A stretch of DNA of 64,000 bases from Anaeramoeba flamelloides (lineage: Eukaryota; Metamonada; Anaeramoebidae): NCBI GenBank assembly GCA_027625915.1, contig JANTQA010000040.1, forward strand, positions 2,170,001 to 2,234,000. The letters run 5' to 3'. Positions 10,410 to 22,011 of this stretch are shown here, piece after piece (position 1 is the first letter of the stretch; every line of letters starts with the position of its first letter). The position numbers were made by a program, and so were the translations under genes. Below the pieces are notes generated by a model. That model was not told the DNA's origin. It made no database searches and worked only from the letters and a program-made list of their open reading frames with translations.

Positions 10410-11536
10410 ATGCAGCCTTCAATAAATAATTCAAATGAAAACACAACAGTTCTAAAATGTAAATTTTTGTGCATCAAAAAATATGGTAATCAGAATAAAA
10501 GTCTAACACTGATTAACAACCTTCCTCTTGTAAGGGCACTATATTTAAAATCTGTTTTTTCGATTTTTATGCTTGTTGTTTTTACATTTTTCACAAATTA
10601 CACAATCTTGACAGCATTTAAAAAATCAAAAACCTTATTCAAAGTATTTTTGTTTCTGTTTAATATACCAAACGGACTCTTTGTCTTCAGTTTTTTTCGG
10701 ACACTATTTTCGGATCCAGGTACAATTTTTCTTTGAACAAATCTTTAACCTTTTATAAATAAGCTTTTCCTCGCTCAACTAAAAGAAAAAAATAATAAAA
10801 AAAAATTAAATAAAAAACTAAACCAAAAGGTTTTGTTGGGAACGACTGGTACGAGCAATTTATTTCACCACAAGAAATCCCCAAAGTACCACTAACAGAA
10901 AATGAACACTATTTCAAAGCAAGTATTCCAAACCCACCACGCGCGTTGTATTCCAAACTGTTCCGTGGATCGGTTCGCAAGATTGATCACGTTTGTTATT
11001 TGATTGGGAACATGGTTGGATTTTTCAATTACAAATTTTTTTTGCTCACTCTGCTTTATGGGAATGTCGCAAACTGTATCGCCTTTGTGATAATTATCTT
11101 TTCATTATTTTTTCAAGAGGAAATAGTTGCGTATATCATCTCAGCCTCCTTGGGAATAACTTGTATGGTCTTTGGATATTATGTTTTGAAAATCACAAAA
11201 AGGCATTGCTATCTGTTAAAAAATAACCTGACATCAATCGAAAATTTTGATCGAAAAGAATTCAAGAAAAAAAATATTCGCTTTGTTAATGTTTATGATC
11301 TTGGCTTGAAAAAAAACTTTCAGCAAGTATTCGGCAAAAACCCTCTTTACTGGTTAATGCCCTTTCGATTTGGCTTGAAGGAAGATGGTTATTCTTTTCC
11401 TGAAAATGGAGAAATTTGGGAATCACCAATAAAGGACAATAATTGGGCTTCAAAAAACAGAGTCGAAAATTCTTTTGATAATGAAAATGATGAAGAAATT
11501 TCAATTATCAGCGATGAAAAATCATCTAATGATTAA
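10410..11536 (+). CDS. DHHC-family membrane protein lacking zinc ligands (DHVC)
   Basis: A spliced 338-residue protein (exons 10410-10719 and 10830-11536) of the DHHC S-acyltransferase family. Four membrane segments lie near 44-66, 77-99, 172-198 and 200-224. Family landmarks in order are SDPG after the second segment (101-104), a cysteine-rich-domain equivalent (131-167), a TTxE-like TSIE (238-241) and a PaCCT-like stretch at about 264-281 ending NPLYWLMP. The active site reads D156-H157-V158-C159. Gapless alignment to the consensus shows every canonical zinc position replaced: Y131, A134, Y144, S145, F148, S151, V158 and M165. Catalytic Asp, His and Cys remain. The spacing of the domain is fully preserved, so this is not a random decay product. 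Whether it still transfers palmitate is unknown. It could be an active zinc-free enzyme or a pseudoenzyme. Confidence 0.82.
10720..10829 (+). other. 110-bp spliceosomal intron in the DHHC-family gene
   Basis: The upstream frame runs into TGA about 15 bases after the DPG motif. Removing GTACAA...CCAAAAG joins G at 10719 to GT at 10830 and restores DPG followed by FVGNDWYEQF and the rest of the conserved domain in frame. It is a phase 1 intron and very AT-rich. The donor is a relaxed GTACAA. Confidence 0.85.
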
Positions 11537-11756
11537 CAATCTTTTTTTTCTTCTCTTGATCTTATTTTATTCTTGGCTATGATATATGAAATTTGAAAAT
11601 TGTAATTTTTTTTTCTTGATTCATTTCTGGAAATTAGATCATGAATTCCAATAGGGTTTATTCTTTCCAACCTTGTACACACCATAATTTAACTCTAAAT
11701 TTTATTTTTTTTTAATTGAAATGAAAAAAAAAAAAATTGCAAAAGCCATTTTTAAA

Positions 11757-12183
11757 AAAAAATTAATAAACAAATTAATATAAAGAACAAGAAATAAACA
11801 ACAAGAAAAAATTTCTTTAATGTTGGCCATATTTTAAAAAATATGCCAAAATAATATTCTTAGAAAAAAATTCAAACCCAAAACGAATCAATAATTTGAA
11901 TCAATAAAGAAATTTTCAAAAAGATTGAAAATACTAAATCAAGGATCATAATAAACAACGAAGATAGAATCATATTTAAAAAATAATCAATAAACAAATT
12001 AATATAATTCACAAGAAATAAACAACAAGAAAAAATTTCTTTAGTGTTGACTGTATTTTAAAAAATATGCCAAAATAATTTTATTCGAAAAAAATTCAAA
12101 CCCAAAACAAATCAATAATTTGATTCAACAAAGAAATTCTCAAAAATAAAGAAAATGCTAAATTAGAATTTATAATAAAAAAA
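11757..12183 (+). repeat. Imperfect tandem duplication, two units of about 225 bp
   Basis: Two direct copies follow one another (about 11757-11955 and 11984-12183). Both carry 'aataaacaaattaatata', 'caacaagaaaaaatttcttt' and 'aaaaaatatgccaaaataat'. They differ at scattered sites, so the duplication is not recent. It lies just beyond the DHHC-family gene. No coding capacity. Confidence 0.8.
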
Positions 12184-13712
12184 ATATCTAATTTAAAGGC
12201 AATATCCCAATAAATTCTGTACACATCAAAAAGTATTAAACTTTTCAAATTTGTGATTTTTCTTTAATTCTAAATCAATTATAAAAAATTTGAATCTCAT
12301 CTGAACTTTTTTTTTTTCTTTGAAATTATAGAAATGGTGAATCATAATTAACTGCTTTAATGCTTCCTTTCAATATGAAAATTGTAACTAAAGCAACGCT
12401 TTGAATCTGGTAGATAACTTTCAATAGACAATATGCAACCACCCAAATATTATGCTTTTATTTTTGGATGATATTTTTAAAATAATTCAATCAATAATTA
12501 ATATTGATAAGATCGTGTAAAAATAATAAAACAACAGTCAACTTATTAATCCGATTACTAATAGAGGGGAAATTACCTCACCCAATTTAACCATTCAAAG
12601 CAACAAATTAATTGTGACAATAGTAAAATAATTTCAAAATTTACGCATTATCGATACAATATTGAAATAATATTTTCAAATTCCATTATTTTGAAAAAAA
12701 TATTTCCATTAAATAATAGAATCAAATAGTTTAGGAGAGATATTTCATTTGGTAATTCAGGAACAGACTATGAGATATTCCAAAAGATCAAGACAGAAAA
12801 AATTAATTTCATTTCTACTATCTAAGATTAGAAAATACATTATCATCATTAAAATAACATTGTTTATATATAATCTTTTCGTTTCTAAGCTTGATCAGCC
12901 CAACCTGTTTAAAATGACAAAAAATTAAATTTTCAATAAAGTCCAAATTGTTTAAAAAAATTTTTTTTTCATACTTTGATTTCTGTGCAATTTGTTAGAA
13001 AATTTTTTTTGTAATACTTTGATTTCTATGATAATTTATTTTTCTATCTTTTGGTAAAGTGAATAATATATATTTATAATTTTTAATTATTTTTTTAGAA
13101 AAAATCGATGTTCAAAGATCATAATTGAAGGGGAAAAGAGAAAGTCAAAAGTAAAAATGGGTTAAGAGTTATTAAATAAATTAAAAATAGTATTTTTGAT
13201 TTTTGATTTCTGATATAAATTTAAATCGACCTATAATGAATATAATTCTTTTGAATTTATTTTTGACTATGTTTTATAAACAAGTATTGGAAAATGTGGG
13301 TTGATTAATAAGGATTAGGTATTTTTTTTTTGGAACATCCAAGTATTGATTTCTTAAAAATAATTTTTGTGTTAGATCAAATATTTCTAATCCATATAGC
13401 AGTTGAATATGTAAAACTCTTTTAATGGATTGAAAATATTAAATTATTGGAAAAAATCTTTTTAATAAAAACATGTAGATAACTTTTATATAATTATTTT
13501 TTTACCTTTTCAAATTTGAATTTTAAGTTATTTTTTTTATCTAATCAAAAATCAAGATATTCAGTTAATTTTTCATTTTTTTTTAGTTATATTTTTATTT
13601 TGGTTCTTTTCATAATCTTCATAAAATTTTTTAAATTTAATTACACTTGAGAATTGATTCTTAATCAAAAGATTTTTAGAATTGAGATCAAAATTTAAGT
13701 ATATTTACAAGT

Positions 13713-13806
13713 GGTATGGATTTTTCATGAAATAATGATTAATAAATCCAAATAATAATGGAGACAAAGGATCTCCCCGATAAACACCGATTACTTCTCT
13801 TGGAGA
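13713..13806 (-). mobile_element. LINE reverse-transcriptase fragment
   Basis: In one minus-strand frame the short open stretch reads IGVYRGDPLSPLLFGFINHY. R/QGDPLSPLLF is the hallmark of the reverse transcriptase of non-LTR retrotransposons. Only about 30 codons are recognisable; the frame ends at TAA at the low-coordinate side, and I found no continuation on either side. It is a scrap of a LINE, too short to assign a clade. Neighbouring repeat F begins about 70 bp away and could be related debris, which is unproven. Confidence 0.65.
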
Positions 13807-13869
13807 GTAGGTAAGTAAAAATTTTAATTTTTATTTTGTTATATATTTATATTTATATATACGGTATTT

Positions 13870-14450
13870 TCAAAAAAAGTTTGGCATTTTTTTTTAAATT
13901 TCATAAAAAATCATCTTTGTTAGTGGATTTATTCATTAATAGGTATAAAATTAAGTTTAATATTAATACCAATTAAATAAATGGCTAAGGTAGTTATTTC
14001 AAAATATATTGTAAAAATATTTTCAAAAAATGAAAAAAAAAAAATAGCACTTTTTTTTGGTGAAAACAATGTACGACTAATTTCAATAAAAAAGTGAAAA
14101 ATATGGAAACCATACAAATGATTTTTAAACAATAAAATGCTTTTTTATGTTTTCAATTATATTTGAAAATTTTTTAAGATTAAACAAGTCATGGAAAAGA
14201 TTTTATCAATCAAAAGGAAAATAATAAACCCAAATGTAACACCAAAAAAATATCAAATAAAATCGATATCAGAAAATTTAATATCTTTTAAATAGGTATA
14301 ATACTAAAAAAACAAATTGAATTATCACCAATAATCGATAAATGGTAGTAAATGATTTTGGATGTTTAAAGGCTTTTTTTTGAAGAATGTGTTTAAAAGA
14401 TAGATTTTTAAATAAATTTGACCCACTTTATAGGAACTAGCATATATATT
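13870..14450. repeat. Dispersed repeat family F, copy 1
   Basis: Shares colinear sequence in the same orientation with 15020-15560 and 57540-58190. Landmarks are 'ttattcattaataggtata', 'ggtgaaaacaatgtacgact', 'atcagaaaatttaatat' and 'aataaatttgacccacttta'. At over 500 bp it is one of the longer repeats here. No terminal inverted repeats were seen; the proximity of an RT scrap makes a LINE 3' end or SINE-like origin possible. Confidence 0.65.
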
Positions 14451-14476
14451 ACTTTCATATAACTTGTAATTTATAA

Positions 14477-14625
14477 AAATAATAAAAAAAATTAATAATA
14501 TCATAGATATTATAAATAAAAAGAATTCATCTTTTATATTATCATTAGTAAGTAATAATAGAATTTATAATTCTTTATTGAGAATTTTTTTTAAAAAAAA
14601 GTTTACAAATTAGGGAAGTTCCTAC
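14477..14625. repeat. Dispersed repeat family G, copy 1
   Basis: Matches about 16747-16885 in the same orientation, with shared 'agaattcat', 'atattatcattagtaa' and 'aaaaaagtttacaaattagg'. Contains a near-palindromic AT-rich core. Class unknown. Confidence 0.5.
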
Positions 14626-15019
14626 AGTTACACAGAATGCCATCAATTAACTAGTTTTTTTTTTTTTTTTTGTTTTAGAAATTAAAATCAAATTAAAGAA
14701 AATTTCTTTGTAAATCTTAAATTAAATAAAAACCAAACTATAGTTTTTTTTGAGATTTTACCGTTTTATTCTATAAAATCAGCAAATTTTCTATAAAAAA
14801 GTTTCGAAATTTGGCAAATTCATATCTTTTCCAGAATTTAAAAATAATTGAGTAAAATATATGCTGTTTTTTATTGAGTTGAATTATAGAAAAGATAAAA
14901 GGATATACTAGTAAAGTAATTCCCCCCTTATTAAAAATAATTAAATAAATTAAATACTTTCATATAAATTAGTTAACGAGATAAGGTATTGCCAAAGTAG
15001 TGATAGTATTTTGTTTTTA

Positions 15020-15560
15020 TATTTCATAAAAATCATCATTTCGAGTGAGATTTATTCATTAATAGGTATAAAATTAAGTTTAATATAAATACCAATTAAA
15101 TCAATGACTATGATCTTTATTTGGAAATATGTTTTGAAATATTTTCAAAAAATGAAAAAAAAAAAATAGCACTTTTTTTTTGTGAAAACAATGTATGACT
15201 AATTTTCAATAAACAATTGGAAATATGGAAAGGGTAAAATAATTTTTCAAAAAACCAAATGCATTTCTATACTTTTAATTCTATTATGAAATTTGTTGAG
15301 ACGAAATTAGTGATGAAAACGGGTTTTTTGATCAAAAAAAAATAATAAACCCCAATTATCACCTAAAAAATCTCAGTTAAAATCGAGATCAGAAAATTTA
15401 ATATTTTTTAAGTAATATAATACTAAAAAAACAAATTGAATTATGAACAAGAATCAATAAATGGTAGTTAATGAATTTGGATGGTTGAATACTTTTTTGA
15501 AGATTTAGTTTAATAAATATATTTTAAAATAAATTTGCGATTCTATATCGGCATAGCTTA
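15020..15560. repeat. Dispersed repeat family F, copy 2
   Basis: Direct copy of the repeat at 13870-14450, about 1.1 kb further on, with moderate divergence throughout. The pair could be a local tandem duplication or two insertions. Confidence 0.65.
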
Positions 15561-16596
15561 TAGAGTGAAAAATATTTAAATCTATTGCAATAATTTTTTT
15601 TATTTTCTTTTTTGTTGTTTTTTTTGATATTTTTTGATATTTCTTTAATGATTTTAGAACTGTAATTTTTCAATCTAAACTAAAATTCAAAATTTCCCAC
15701 AAAGGAAAAGGCCGAAATAATCACAATAATACAATTTCATTCAAATTGGAAAATTTGAATTTTGTAAAATATGAAAATCATTTATTCATCTTTGAGTTTT
15801 TTAGTTTAAATTTCATTTTTTGAAATAACTAACTTGGTTTTGTTGGATCAATTTTTTTTTTTCAAACATTGATATTGTGATAAGGTTGAGTTGTTCCAAA
15901 TAGAAGAACTCAAATAAAATTAGTTGATAGTATCGAACCTTTTGATCGATCAAATATTCCTAATAAAATTTAAACAAATGTACCAATGTGTTTTTAATTC
16001 CCTTAAACCAAAAACTTTCAGGTTTCTAAAAATAATTATTTTGAAACATCTTTATTTTTTCCACTCTTCATCTTTTACTTTTTATAATTTTCACCACTTC
16101 TAAATTTTTTATTCTTTCCATTATTTAGAAAACTAAATTAAGATTCAAACACTTCTGATGAACGTATATATTAGATATACTTCGAATAAGAAGTCTTGAA
16201 TTGACTCACTTCAAAATTTTCTCTTTAACAGATTAGATTAGGCTTAATCTAACCCTTAACAATAAACCCAATACATTTTTTTTTGTTTTACTCTCTCCAA
16301 AAATTATCAAACACCCCTGATATATTAGTATTAATAATTATTTATTTTTTGGTTTGTGGGTATTGTAATTTATAAATAAGTTTTATCATTTGAATTAGCG
16401 AATGGTTCTAATTGGGTATTTCTTTGGGAATTTATTAAATAATGCTTTTTTTTTTTCACAAATTGAATTTTTGAAATTTTACTAATTGTTTAAATAGGAA
16501 CTCTTTTCTAACAAGTAAAAATAATGATAAAAATTGTGATTTAGGTAAAGAAAAGTTAAATATTGATATAATTGAAGACTTCGATCATTTTTATGG

Positions 16597-16712
16597 GATC
16601 GTGTTGTAGAGTGCCTCCAAGTGCCTGGGTTTTCCAGAATTCAAAAGAAGTAAGTAAAATTAAAGATTTTAAACAATTCTTTTGAATACCGGAAAACCCC
16701 ACGACGCCCTGC
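16597..16712. repeat. Hairpin family E, locus 2
   Basis: A single unit: 'gtgcctgggttttccagaat' is followed after a short loop by its approximate inverse. The ends carry the family's 'agagtgcct' signature. Followed at once by repeat G (16747-16885). Confidence 0.6.
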
Positions 16713-16746
16713 CTATAAAACAAATCAAAAAATCTGGATTTTACAA

Positions 16747-16885
16747 ATAAAAATAAAAAAATTAATAAAATCAGAGATATTATTATTAGAAAGAATTCAT
16801 TATGTATATTATCACTTACTAATGATAATAAAATTTGTTATTCTATAACAAAGTTTCTAAAAAAAAGTTTAAAAATTAGGGTCCA
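16747..16885. repeat. Dispersed repeat family G, copy 2
   Basis: Same orientation and order as the copy at 14477-14625. Diverged at many sites. Confidence 0.5.
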
Positions 16886-17879
16886 CAAGAGAAAAGCATT
16901 TTTCTCTTTTCAAAAATAATAATATAAAAATAAAGAAATTGAATTTTTTTATGTTTAAAAATTTTGAATTGTTGTGTATTATGTACTTAAATTCAAGATG
17001 TATTTTTATTTTTTAGATGAAATCGCAAGAGTCTTGTATTTTTGTATATTAATTTTTAAGAAATAATCTTTGGAGTTTTCGATTAAATGATTGTTGTAAA
17101 TCATTGCATGAAATGATTTCATACCAACTTTATGAAAGAATAATAGATTGCTTTCTTTCACTGGTATTTTTTTTTTTTCAGTAAAAAAAAATATTTATAA
17201 TTGGTTGGTCTTTATTCCATTTGAGAATTATTTTGCCAATAATTTTCAGTTATATTTCTTATTGTGGATATAAACTACTAATAAACTCTTTTTTCAGACA
17301 AAGGGGACAGTTTTATTAAAGAAATACAACATTTTCTATGAAAATTAATACATTATTCTTCTCAAAATACAATTTCAATTTTTAGATCAAAATCCTTTTT
17401 TTCATATTTATAAAAATTTCTTTTTTTTTGTTTTTTACTTTTTTTTTTTGTTTTTTTTTTTTTTTTTTTTCTTTTTTTTTTTTAAAATTAAATTTGTAAA
17501 GAAACTTCAAATTAACATTAATAAAAATATGGCTTTGTGTATTCTTTTAAAATCCCTACCTTTAATATTTAAAAAATATTGTTGTCAACAATTTGGGTTT
17601 TCCTAAAGAAATTGAGAGGTATTTGGACAAGACATTCCAATTAAAGGGCCCAAAATTTTTTTTAATTTTTTTTTTTTTTTTTTTTTTTTGAAATTTATGG
17701 TTTGTTTAAGTTTTTCTTAGATGATTATCGACTCTACAACGAAGTTTATTATTTATCATATTTCTAAACAATATGGATTTGGTTGGTTCTTAAATATAAT
17801 GAGACTTTTTGTTTTTGGTTAGACCCTTTTTAGTGAAATGGAGTTTATTATTTTATTCTTTTATTACAAATTCCAATTT

Positions 17880-18052
17880 TATGTCACAAACTTTCAATGA
17901 AATTTAAATCCTAGAAAAATCCCAAATTAAAGCACAAAATTTAGAATTTTTTTACACAAATTATTTTGCTAGAATATGTTATTCAAACCTTAATTTGGAA
18001 TGTTGATAAACATTAATTCTATTTAATAGTTTGTGTCTTAAATATGAACTTT
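17880..18052. mobile_element. Family A MITE, strongly decayed copy
   Basis: Retains 'cacaaactttcaatgaaatt', 'cccaaattaaagcacaaaat' and the inverse 'tagtttgtgtcttaa', in the order seen in the intact family. Terminal CAGTCAG and TA flanks are no longer recognisable, so this is an old insertion. Confidence 0.55.
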
Positions 18053-18414
18053 CTACACTTCACTAACCTGAAAAAATTTTTTCAAAAAAGCATTAAACAT
18101 TTACTAATTTTTAACTTTTTGACAACTTCACTTCTAATAAACACTATGGGTTAATAAAAGATCTTGGATCAAAAAATACTTTTTGAAAGATATTTAACTA
18201 TTTAAGTTGGACAATTCAATTTTTCAGTAAGATTGTTTTCAAATTTAATAGTAAAAAATTTGAATATTTTTATTTTCACAGTTAAGGGGTTATAATCATA
18301 TATTTTCAAAGTATTTTAAATTTAATAAATATCTTTCAAATGGATGACTAATTATTTTGACTATTATGGAATTATTTATTGTTATAAATTGAAAAAAATC
18401 TTTTTTTTTTTTGA

Positions 18415-18825
18415 TTTTCAGTTAGCTTTTCCAGGATTCAAAAGAATAGAGGAAAATCAAATATTTTACTCAATTCTTTTAAATTCTGGAAAATCGCCGT
18501 TAACTTTTCTTGAATTTTCTGTTTATAAGGAAAATCAATAGATTTTACTAATAAAACAGAAAACCTCAAGAAAAGCTAGGCACTTGACGGACACTTTCTT
18601 AGTTTTTTTTAATTTTTGAAATAAACAGAAAATTAAATAAAATTTAGGTTTATTTAAAAAAGTAAAAAAAAACGCCACTAGGTTTTCCAGAATTTAAAAT
18701 AATTGAGCAAAATCTTTGATTTTTCTCTATTCTTTTAAATTCTGGAAAACCGCCGTTATTTTTTTTTTTTTTTGAAATTAAAAAAAAACTAGGCACTCTA
18801 CAGCACTTGATGGACACTATCAATA
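18415..18825. repeat. Hairpin family E, locus 3
   Basis: Three adjacent hairpin modules: a 'ccagaattcaaaagaat' type, a 'ttcttgaattttctgttta' type and a 'gaaataaacagaaaatt' type. They are separated by the signatures 'gcacttgacggacactttc' and 'gcacttgatggacactatc'. The repeated end signature suggests consecutive insertions of one element type into itself. Confidence 0.65.
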
Positions 18826-19188
18826 ATTATCATCAGTAATTTTTTTTTTCTCTGTTTCAGTTTTATTATACGAGTACAATATTTTCAAAACTATTGATTA
18901 TTATCTATCAAAGTAAATATCTCGATGTTGAATTAAAATAATATTCATTCTTTAGTTTATTTGTAATATTTTACCAGAAAAATGCCATTTTTTCTTGACT
19001 AGAGATTTTTTAAAAAGGTGGTTATACTAAGAACAATAAATACAATAATCTGATGAATTTAAAGTTCTGGAATTTTGATTATATTGTCTATAAACTTTAT
19101 TATTAGGATGAAAGGTTAAGGAATAGAGTAATTATGTCTAACTTTTTTTTTTTTTCAATTTTTTTTTTTTATGTTAGTTTTATGTAAA

Positions 19189-19735
19189 TAGGAATGTTCT
19201 AAAAAAATAGAGTTTTTACAATTTTCGAGATATATAAAGAATTTCATGCAATTATCCACATTTTGATAATAGTTAATATAATATATGATTATCGTAATCG
19301 ACTAATAATAGTTTTAATCATTAAAATCTTTTGATAAATACCAATTTTTCAATTTTAATAAAAAAAATCATTGTTAAAAAAAGTATTGGTGTTCACCAAA
19401 TGATTTTATAGTGAAAATAACATCAAACGAAAAGATCAAAAACGGAATTTCGTGCATAAAAACAAAAATATGGATAACTACATGGAACTCTTTAATAATC
19501 TCGAAAATTGTAAAAACTCTATTTTTTTACAACATTTCATATTTAAATTTGTGTCTATTCTTTTGACAAATTATTTCTTAAATCTTGGAAATATATTGAT
19601 TTTAGAACTCGCTCTAAAAGCAAATATATAAAACAATATCAGTCTTTGGGTTTTTATGTTGTTGATTATCGAGTTAATCTTTGAAATTAAACAATTAAAA
19701 AAATAGTTACTTTTGGAAGTTCTAAAGATGAATTA
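19189..19735. mobile_element. Family D foldback element, uninterrupted copy
   Basis: A palindromic core (19189-19545) has arms 'ttctaaaaaaatagagtttt' and its inverse. A one-sided extension to about 19735, ending 'agttacttttggaagttct', matches 22484-22670 in reverse. The second copy (22484-23508) is split by a family C element. No transposase recognised. Confidence 0.7.
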
Positions 19736-20656
19736 TTAAATTTCTGAAAAACTATTATTTTGGGTTTCTATTTTTAGATTTGGAAAAGTAATCAAAAAAA
19801 AAATTTCCAAAATGAAAATTTTTATTATGATCTGAGTAAAAAATGCAAAAATTTTTGTACAATTAGATTTATCATAGATTTTTTTGAGTCAGGTGATCAA
19901 TGTAGTACTAATATCACTTCCACTCAAATGCAACATATTTTGGTTATACAGAAATCTATGGTGATGCTAATCTCTTAAATCAGAAAAAAAAAATTGTTGA
20001 AATCCTTTCTGATTAAATTCAAAAATTGATTTTTCAATTTGAAATAATCCTTTTTGAAATAGTATTTTTTTTGTAATAAAATTAAATTAAATATAGATCT
20101 ATGAATTATTTTCAATTTTGACTAAGTTTTGTTTTGACTTTGATTAGATGGATGAGTTAACCTCATTCAAAGGTTTTATTAATTAAGAGTTCTATTTTTT
20201 GAATTCAAAATTTCACATATTTTCAATATAAAACTTAAAAAAGTAACATAAACGGCTATTTTTATTAAAAATTAAGTTAATTCTTGAAAATCGTAAAACA
20301 AATTTTTCATTTTATGTTGGAAAGTCTTGCTTTTGAAGGAAAATTTTTTATTAGGTTTCTTTTTCTTTGATTAATCTTCCAATTCAAATCTTAGCCAATA
20401 GAATCAAAATAGATCTAGTTGTTGTTATAAATGAATACTTGATCAAAGTTTAACAAAAATTTCTCAATTATATTATCATCAAACAATTCAAATTTTTTTT
20501 TCCTATTTGATAAAAAAACAATAAATTTTTCTATTTTCATATTTGAAACTTTTAAAGTTGATCCCAAGAACCCAAAAAATCGATAAGGAAAAATTAAATT
20601 GGTAACAAAAATAAATTCTTTATGGTCCAATTAGCTATTTCAATTGACAAAAGTTA

Positions 20657-20672
20657 AAAAAAAAGAAAAAAA
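20657..20672 (-). terminator. Pol III oligo-T terminator of tRNA-Ile
   Basis: On the minus strand the tRNA 3' end is followed immediately by a T7-C-T8/9 run, the standard RNA polymerase III termination signal. Confidence 0.85.
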
Positions 20673-20745
20673 TAGTTCCACAGAGGCTTGAACTCTGGAC
20701 ATCTGCGTTATTAGCACAGCGCTCTGCCGACTGAGCTATGGAACT
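20673..20745 (-). tRNA. tRNA-Ile(AAU)
   Basis: A 73-nt cloverleaf including the discriminator A, with no intron. The acceptor stem AGTTCCA pairs with TGGAACT (7 bp). The D arm is GCTC/GAGC, and the anticodon stem CTGTG/CGCAG encloses loop CTAATAA. The anticodon is AAT (AAU), with A34 expected to be modified to inosine to read Ile codons. The T arm is CAGAG/CTCTG with loop TTCAAGC. A-box-like TAGCTCAGTCGG and B-box-like GTTCAAGCC internal promoter elements are present. No CCA is encoded, as expected in eukaryotes. Confidence 0.96.
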
Positions 20746-21384
20746 GTACAAAATGTTCGACTTTCCTTGATATAAAATATCCTAAAATACGAACAAAGAA
20801 AATAAAAAATTCGAAAAACGCTTTCACTTTTAAATAATGAAAAAATGTCTCTATTTAACGATCAAACATTTTTAATTTCAAAGACAAATCTTTTTTACAT
20901 CAGTTATAATTGAAAATCCAAAAGAAATCTGTTCTAGTTCTTTTCTTGAAAAGAATGTCTTCTCAAAAATCACTGAATTGTATTTCTTGAAAAGAACAAA
21001 ACCTCATCCCCATCTACCATCACCTTTTATTTGCTGTTGTAAAAAAGAATTCAACAAGTGTTAAACCTGCAATTTGCAATTTCTCATGTATTTGGTCGAT
21101 ACGAAATTAAATAGGAATCGTGTAAGAGTCAGATCCGAAAATTTAAAAATATTCACAAATTTATTTGTTTTTTGTTTTTGATACAAAAAAGTTTTTTATT
21201 CAATCAAACCATTTGGTGGTACATTTCATTTCAAACCTAATTCAGCAGTTTGAGTTTTTAACCAAAAGAAAACTTCAAACTGACTTTTTTTTTAAAAAAA
21301 AAACAGATTGTAGACTTTATGGGGTAACTGAATGCACACCGATTCGATAAGATATAGAAGGAATAAGGAACCAATATTCACACG
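20746..21384. other. Spacer between tRNA-Ile and kinase gene
   Basis: No gene recognised. Composition from about 20980 to 21150 and 21300 to 21385 is less extreme than in the repeat-rich deserts, and part must be the 3' untranslated region of the kinase gene. A frame at 21165-21350 has no family resemblance. Confidence 0.5.
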
Positions 21385-22011
21385 CTAGTGATCCAATAAC
21401 ATTTTCTCAACCTTACTGAGTAATGTGTTTTGATCTTCTGATTCGTAAATTAAAAGATCTTGTACCTTATTTTTCACAAGCTTGTTGTACTCAACATAAT
21501 TTGGCCAAAGTTTTTCATTAAAATAATTCTCCGAAACTCGTTTTGTCTTCATTCTTCTTGTGTAGCATGTCTCGCGGTCGATTTCAAGCCATATCTTGAT
21601 GTCTAAAAGGTCTAGCATCCTATCGTCCCAAAACAGCATAAATCCCTCGATAATTAAAAAATCACAATTCTCATTTTTGGCTTGTTGGTATTTTTCTTTT
21701 GCCTCTTTAAGAAACAAATCATGATCAATCGCTTCTGGGTGGTCCCAATTGTTCTTAAGCTCAACAACTTTTTCAAGTGAGAAATAATGGTCCCCGAGCA
21801 TCACATTCGACAAATAGAGCTCTTGAAGGCCCATTACAAGCGAAGTCTTTCCAGATCTTGTTGCTCCACTAATCCCAACTACTAAGCACGGCTTGCTTTT
21901 CTTTCTTCTTCTTTTTTTTCTTGGAACATATTTGGGCAAGTAGCGTACTTTTTTCACTTCTTCTTTTTTCTTTTTGTTATTTTTCTTTCCGAATATTTTT
22001 TGATAAAACAT
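21385..22011 (-). CDS. Nicotinamide riboside kinase-like P-loop kinase
   Basis: A 208-residue kinase resembling the NRK/uridine kinase branch of P-loop kinases, which phosphorylates nicotinamide riboside to NMN using ATP. The start at 22011 (MFYQKIFG) is preferred; an in-frame ATG at 22077 would add 22 residues. Counting from 22077, the visible landmarks are a Lys/Arg-rich tract at 31-62 and P-loop GISGATRSGKTS at 68-79. Next come LGDHYF with Asp96 near the substrate site, NNWDHPEAID at 109-118 and Walker-B-like LIIEG at 141-145. A LID region carries Arg174 and Arg175, and WPNYVEYN at 191-198 matches the NRK signature WPxYxxYR. The basic N-terminal tract is unusual and could be a nuclear signal. 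Substrate is inferred from the WPxY and WD motifs; a related nucleoside kinase is possible. Ends with TAG. Confidence 0.8.
   Translation of the reverse strand: MFYQKIFGKKNNKKKKEEVKKVRYLPKYVPRKKRRRKKSKPCLVVGISGATRSGKTSLVMGLQELYLSNVMLGDHYFSLEKVVELKNNWDHPEAIDHDLFLKEAKEKYQQAKNENCDFLIIEGFMLFWDDRMLDLLDIKIWLEIDRETCYTRRMKTKRVSENYFNEKLWPNYVEYNKLVKNKVQDLLIYESEDQNTLLSKVEKMLLDH

Larger units (their letters stand above)
11537..20672. other. 9-kb gene-free stretch of repeats
   Basis: No intact gene seen. It contains an imperfect tandem duplication (11757-12183), a LINE reverse-transcriptase scrap (13713-13806), two copies of repeat F (13870-14450, 15020-15560), repeat G (14477-14625, 16747-16885), hairpin family E (16597-16712, 18415-18825), a decayed family A element (17880-18052) and foldback D (19189-19735). 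The rest is AT-rich spacer. Frames at 13929-14132, 18344-18541 and 20415-20630 fall in repeats or low-complexity DNA. Confidence 0.6.

Noticed and set aside
11757-12183. Regular repeats considered as a CRISPR array
   Set aside because: Only two long imperfect direct copies, in a eukaryotic context; no short repeat-spacer pattern exists anywhere in the window.
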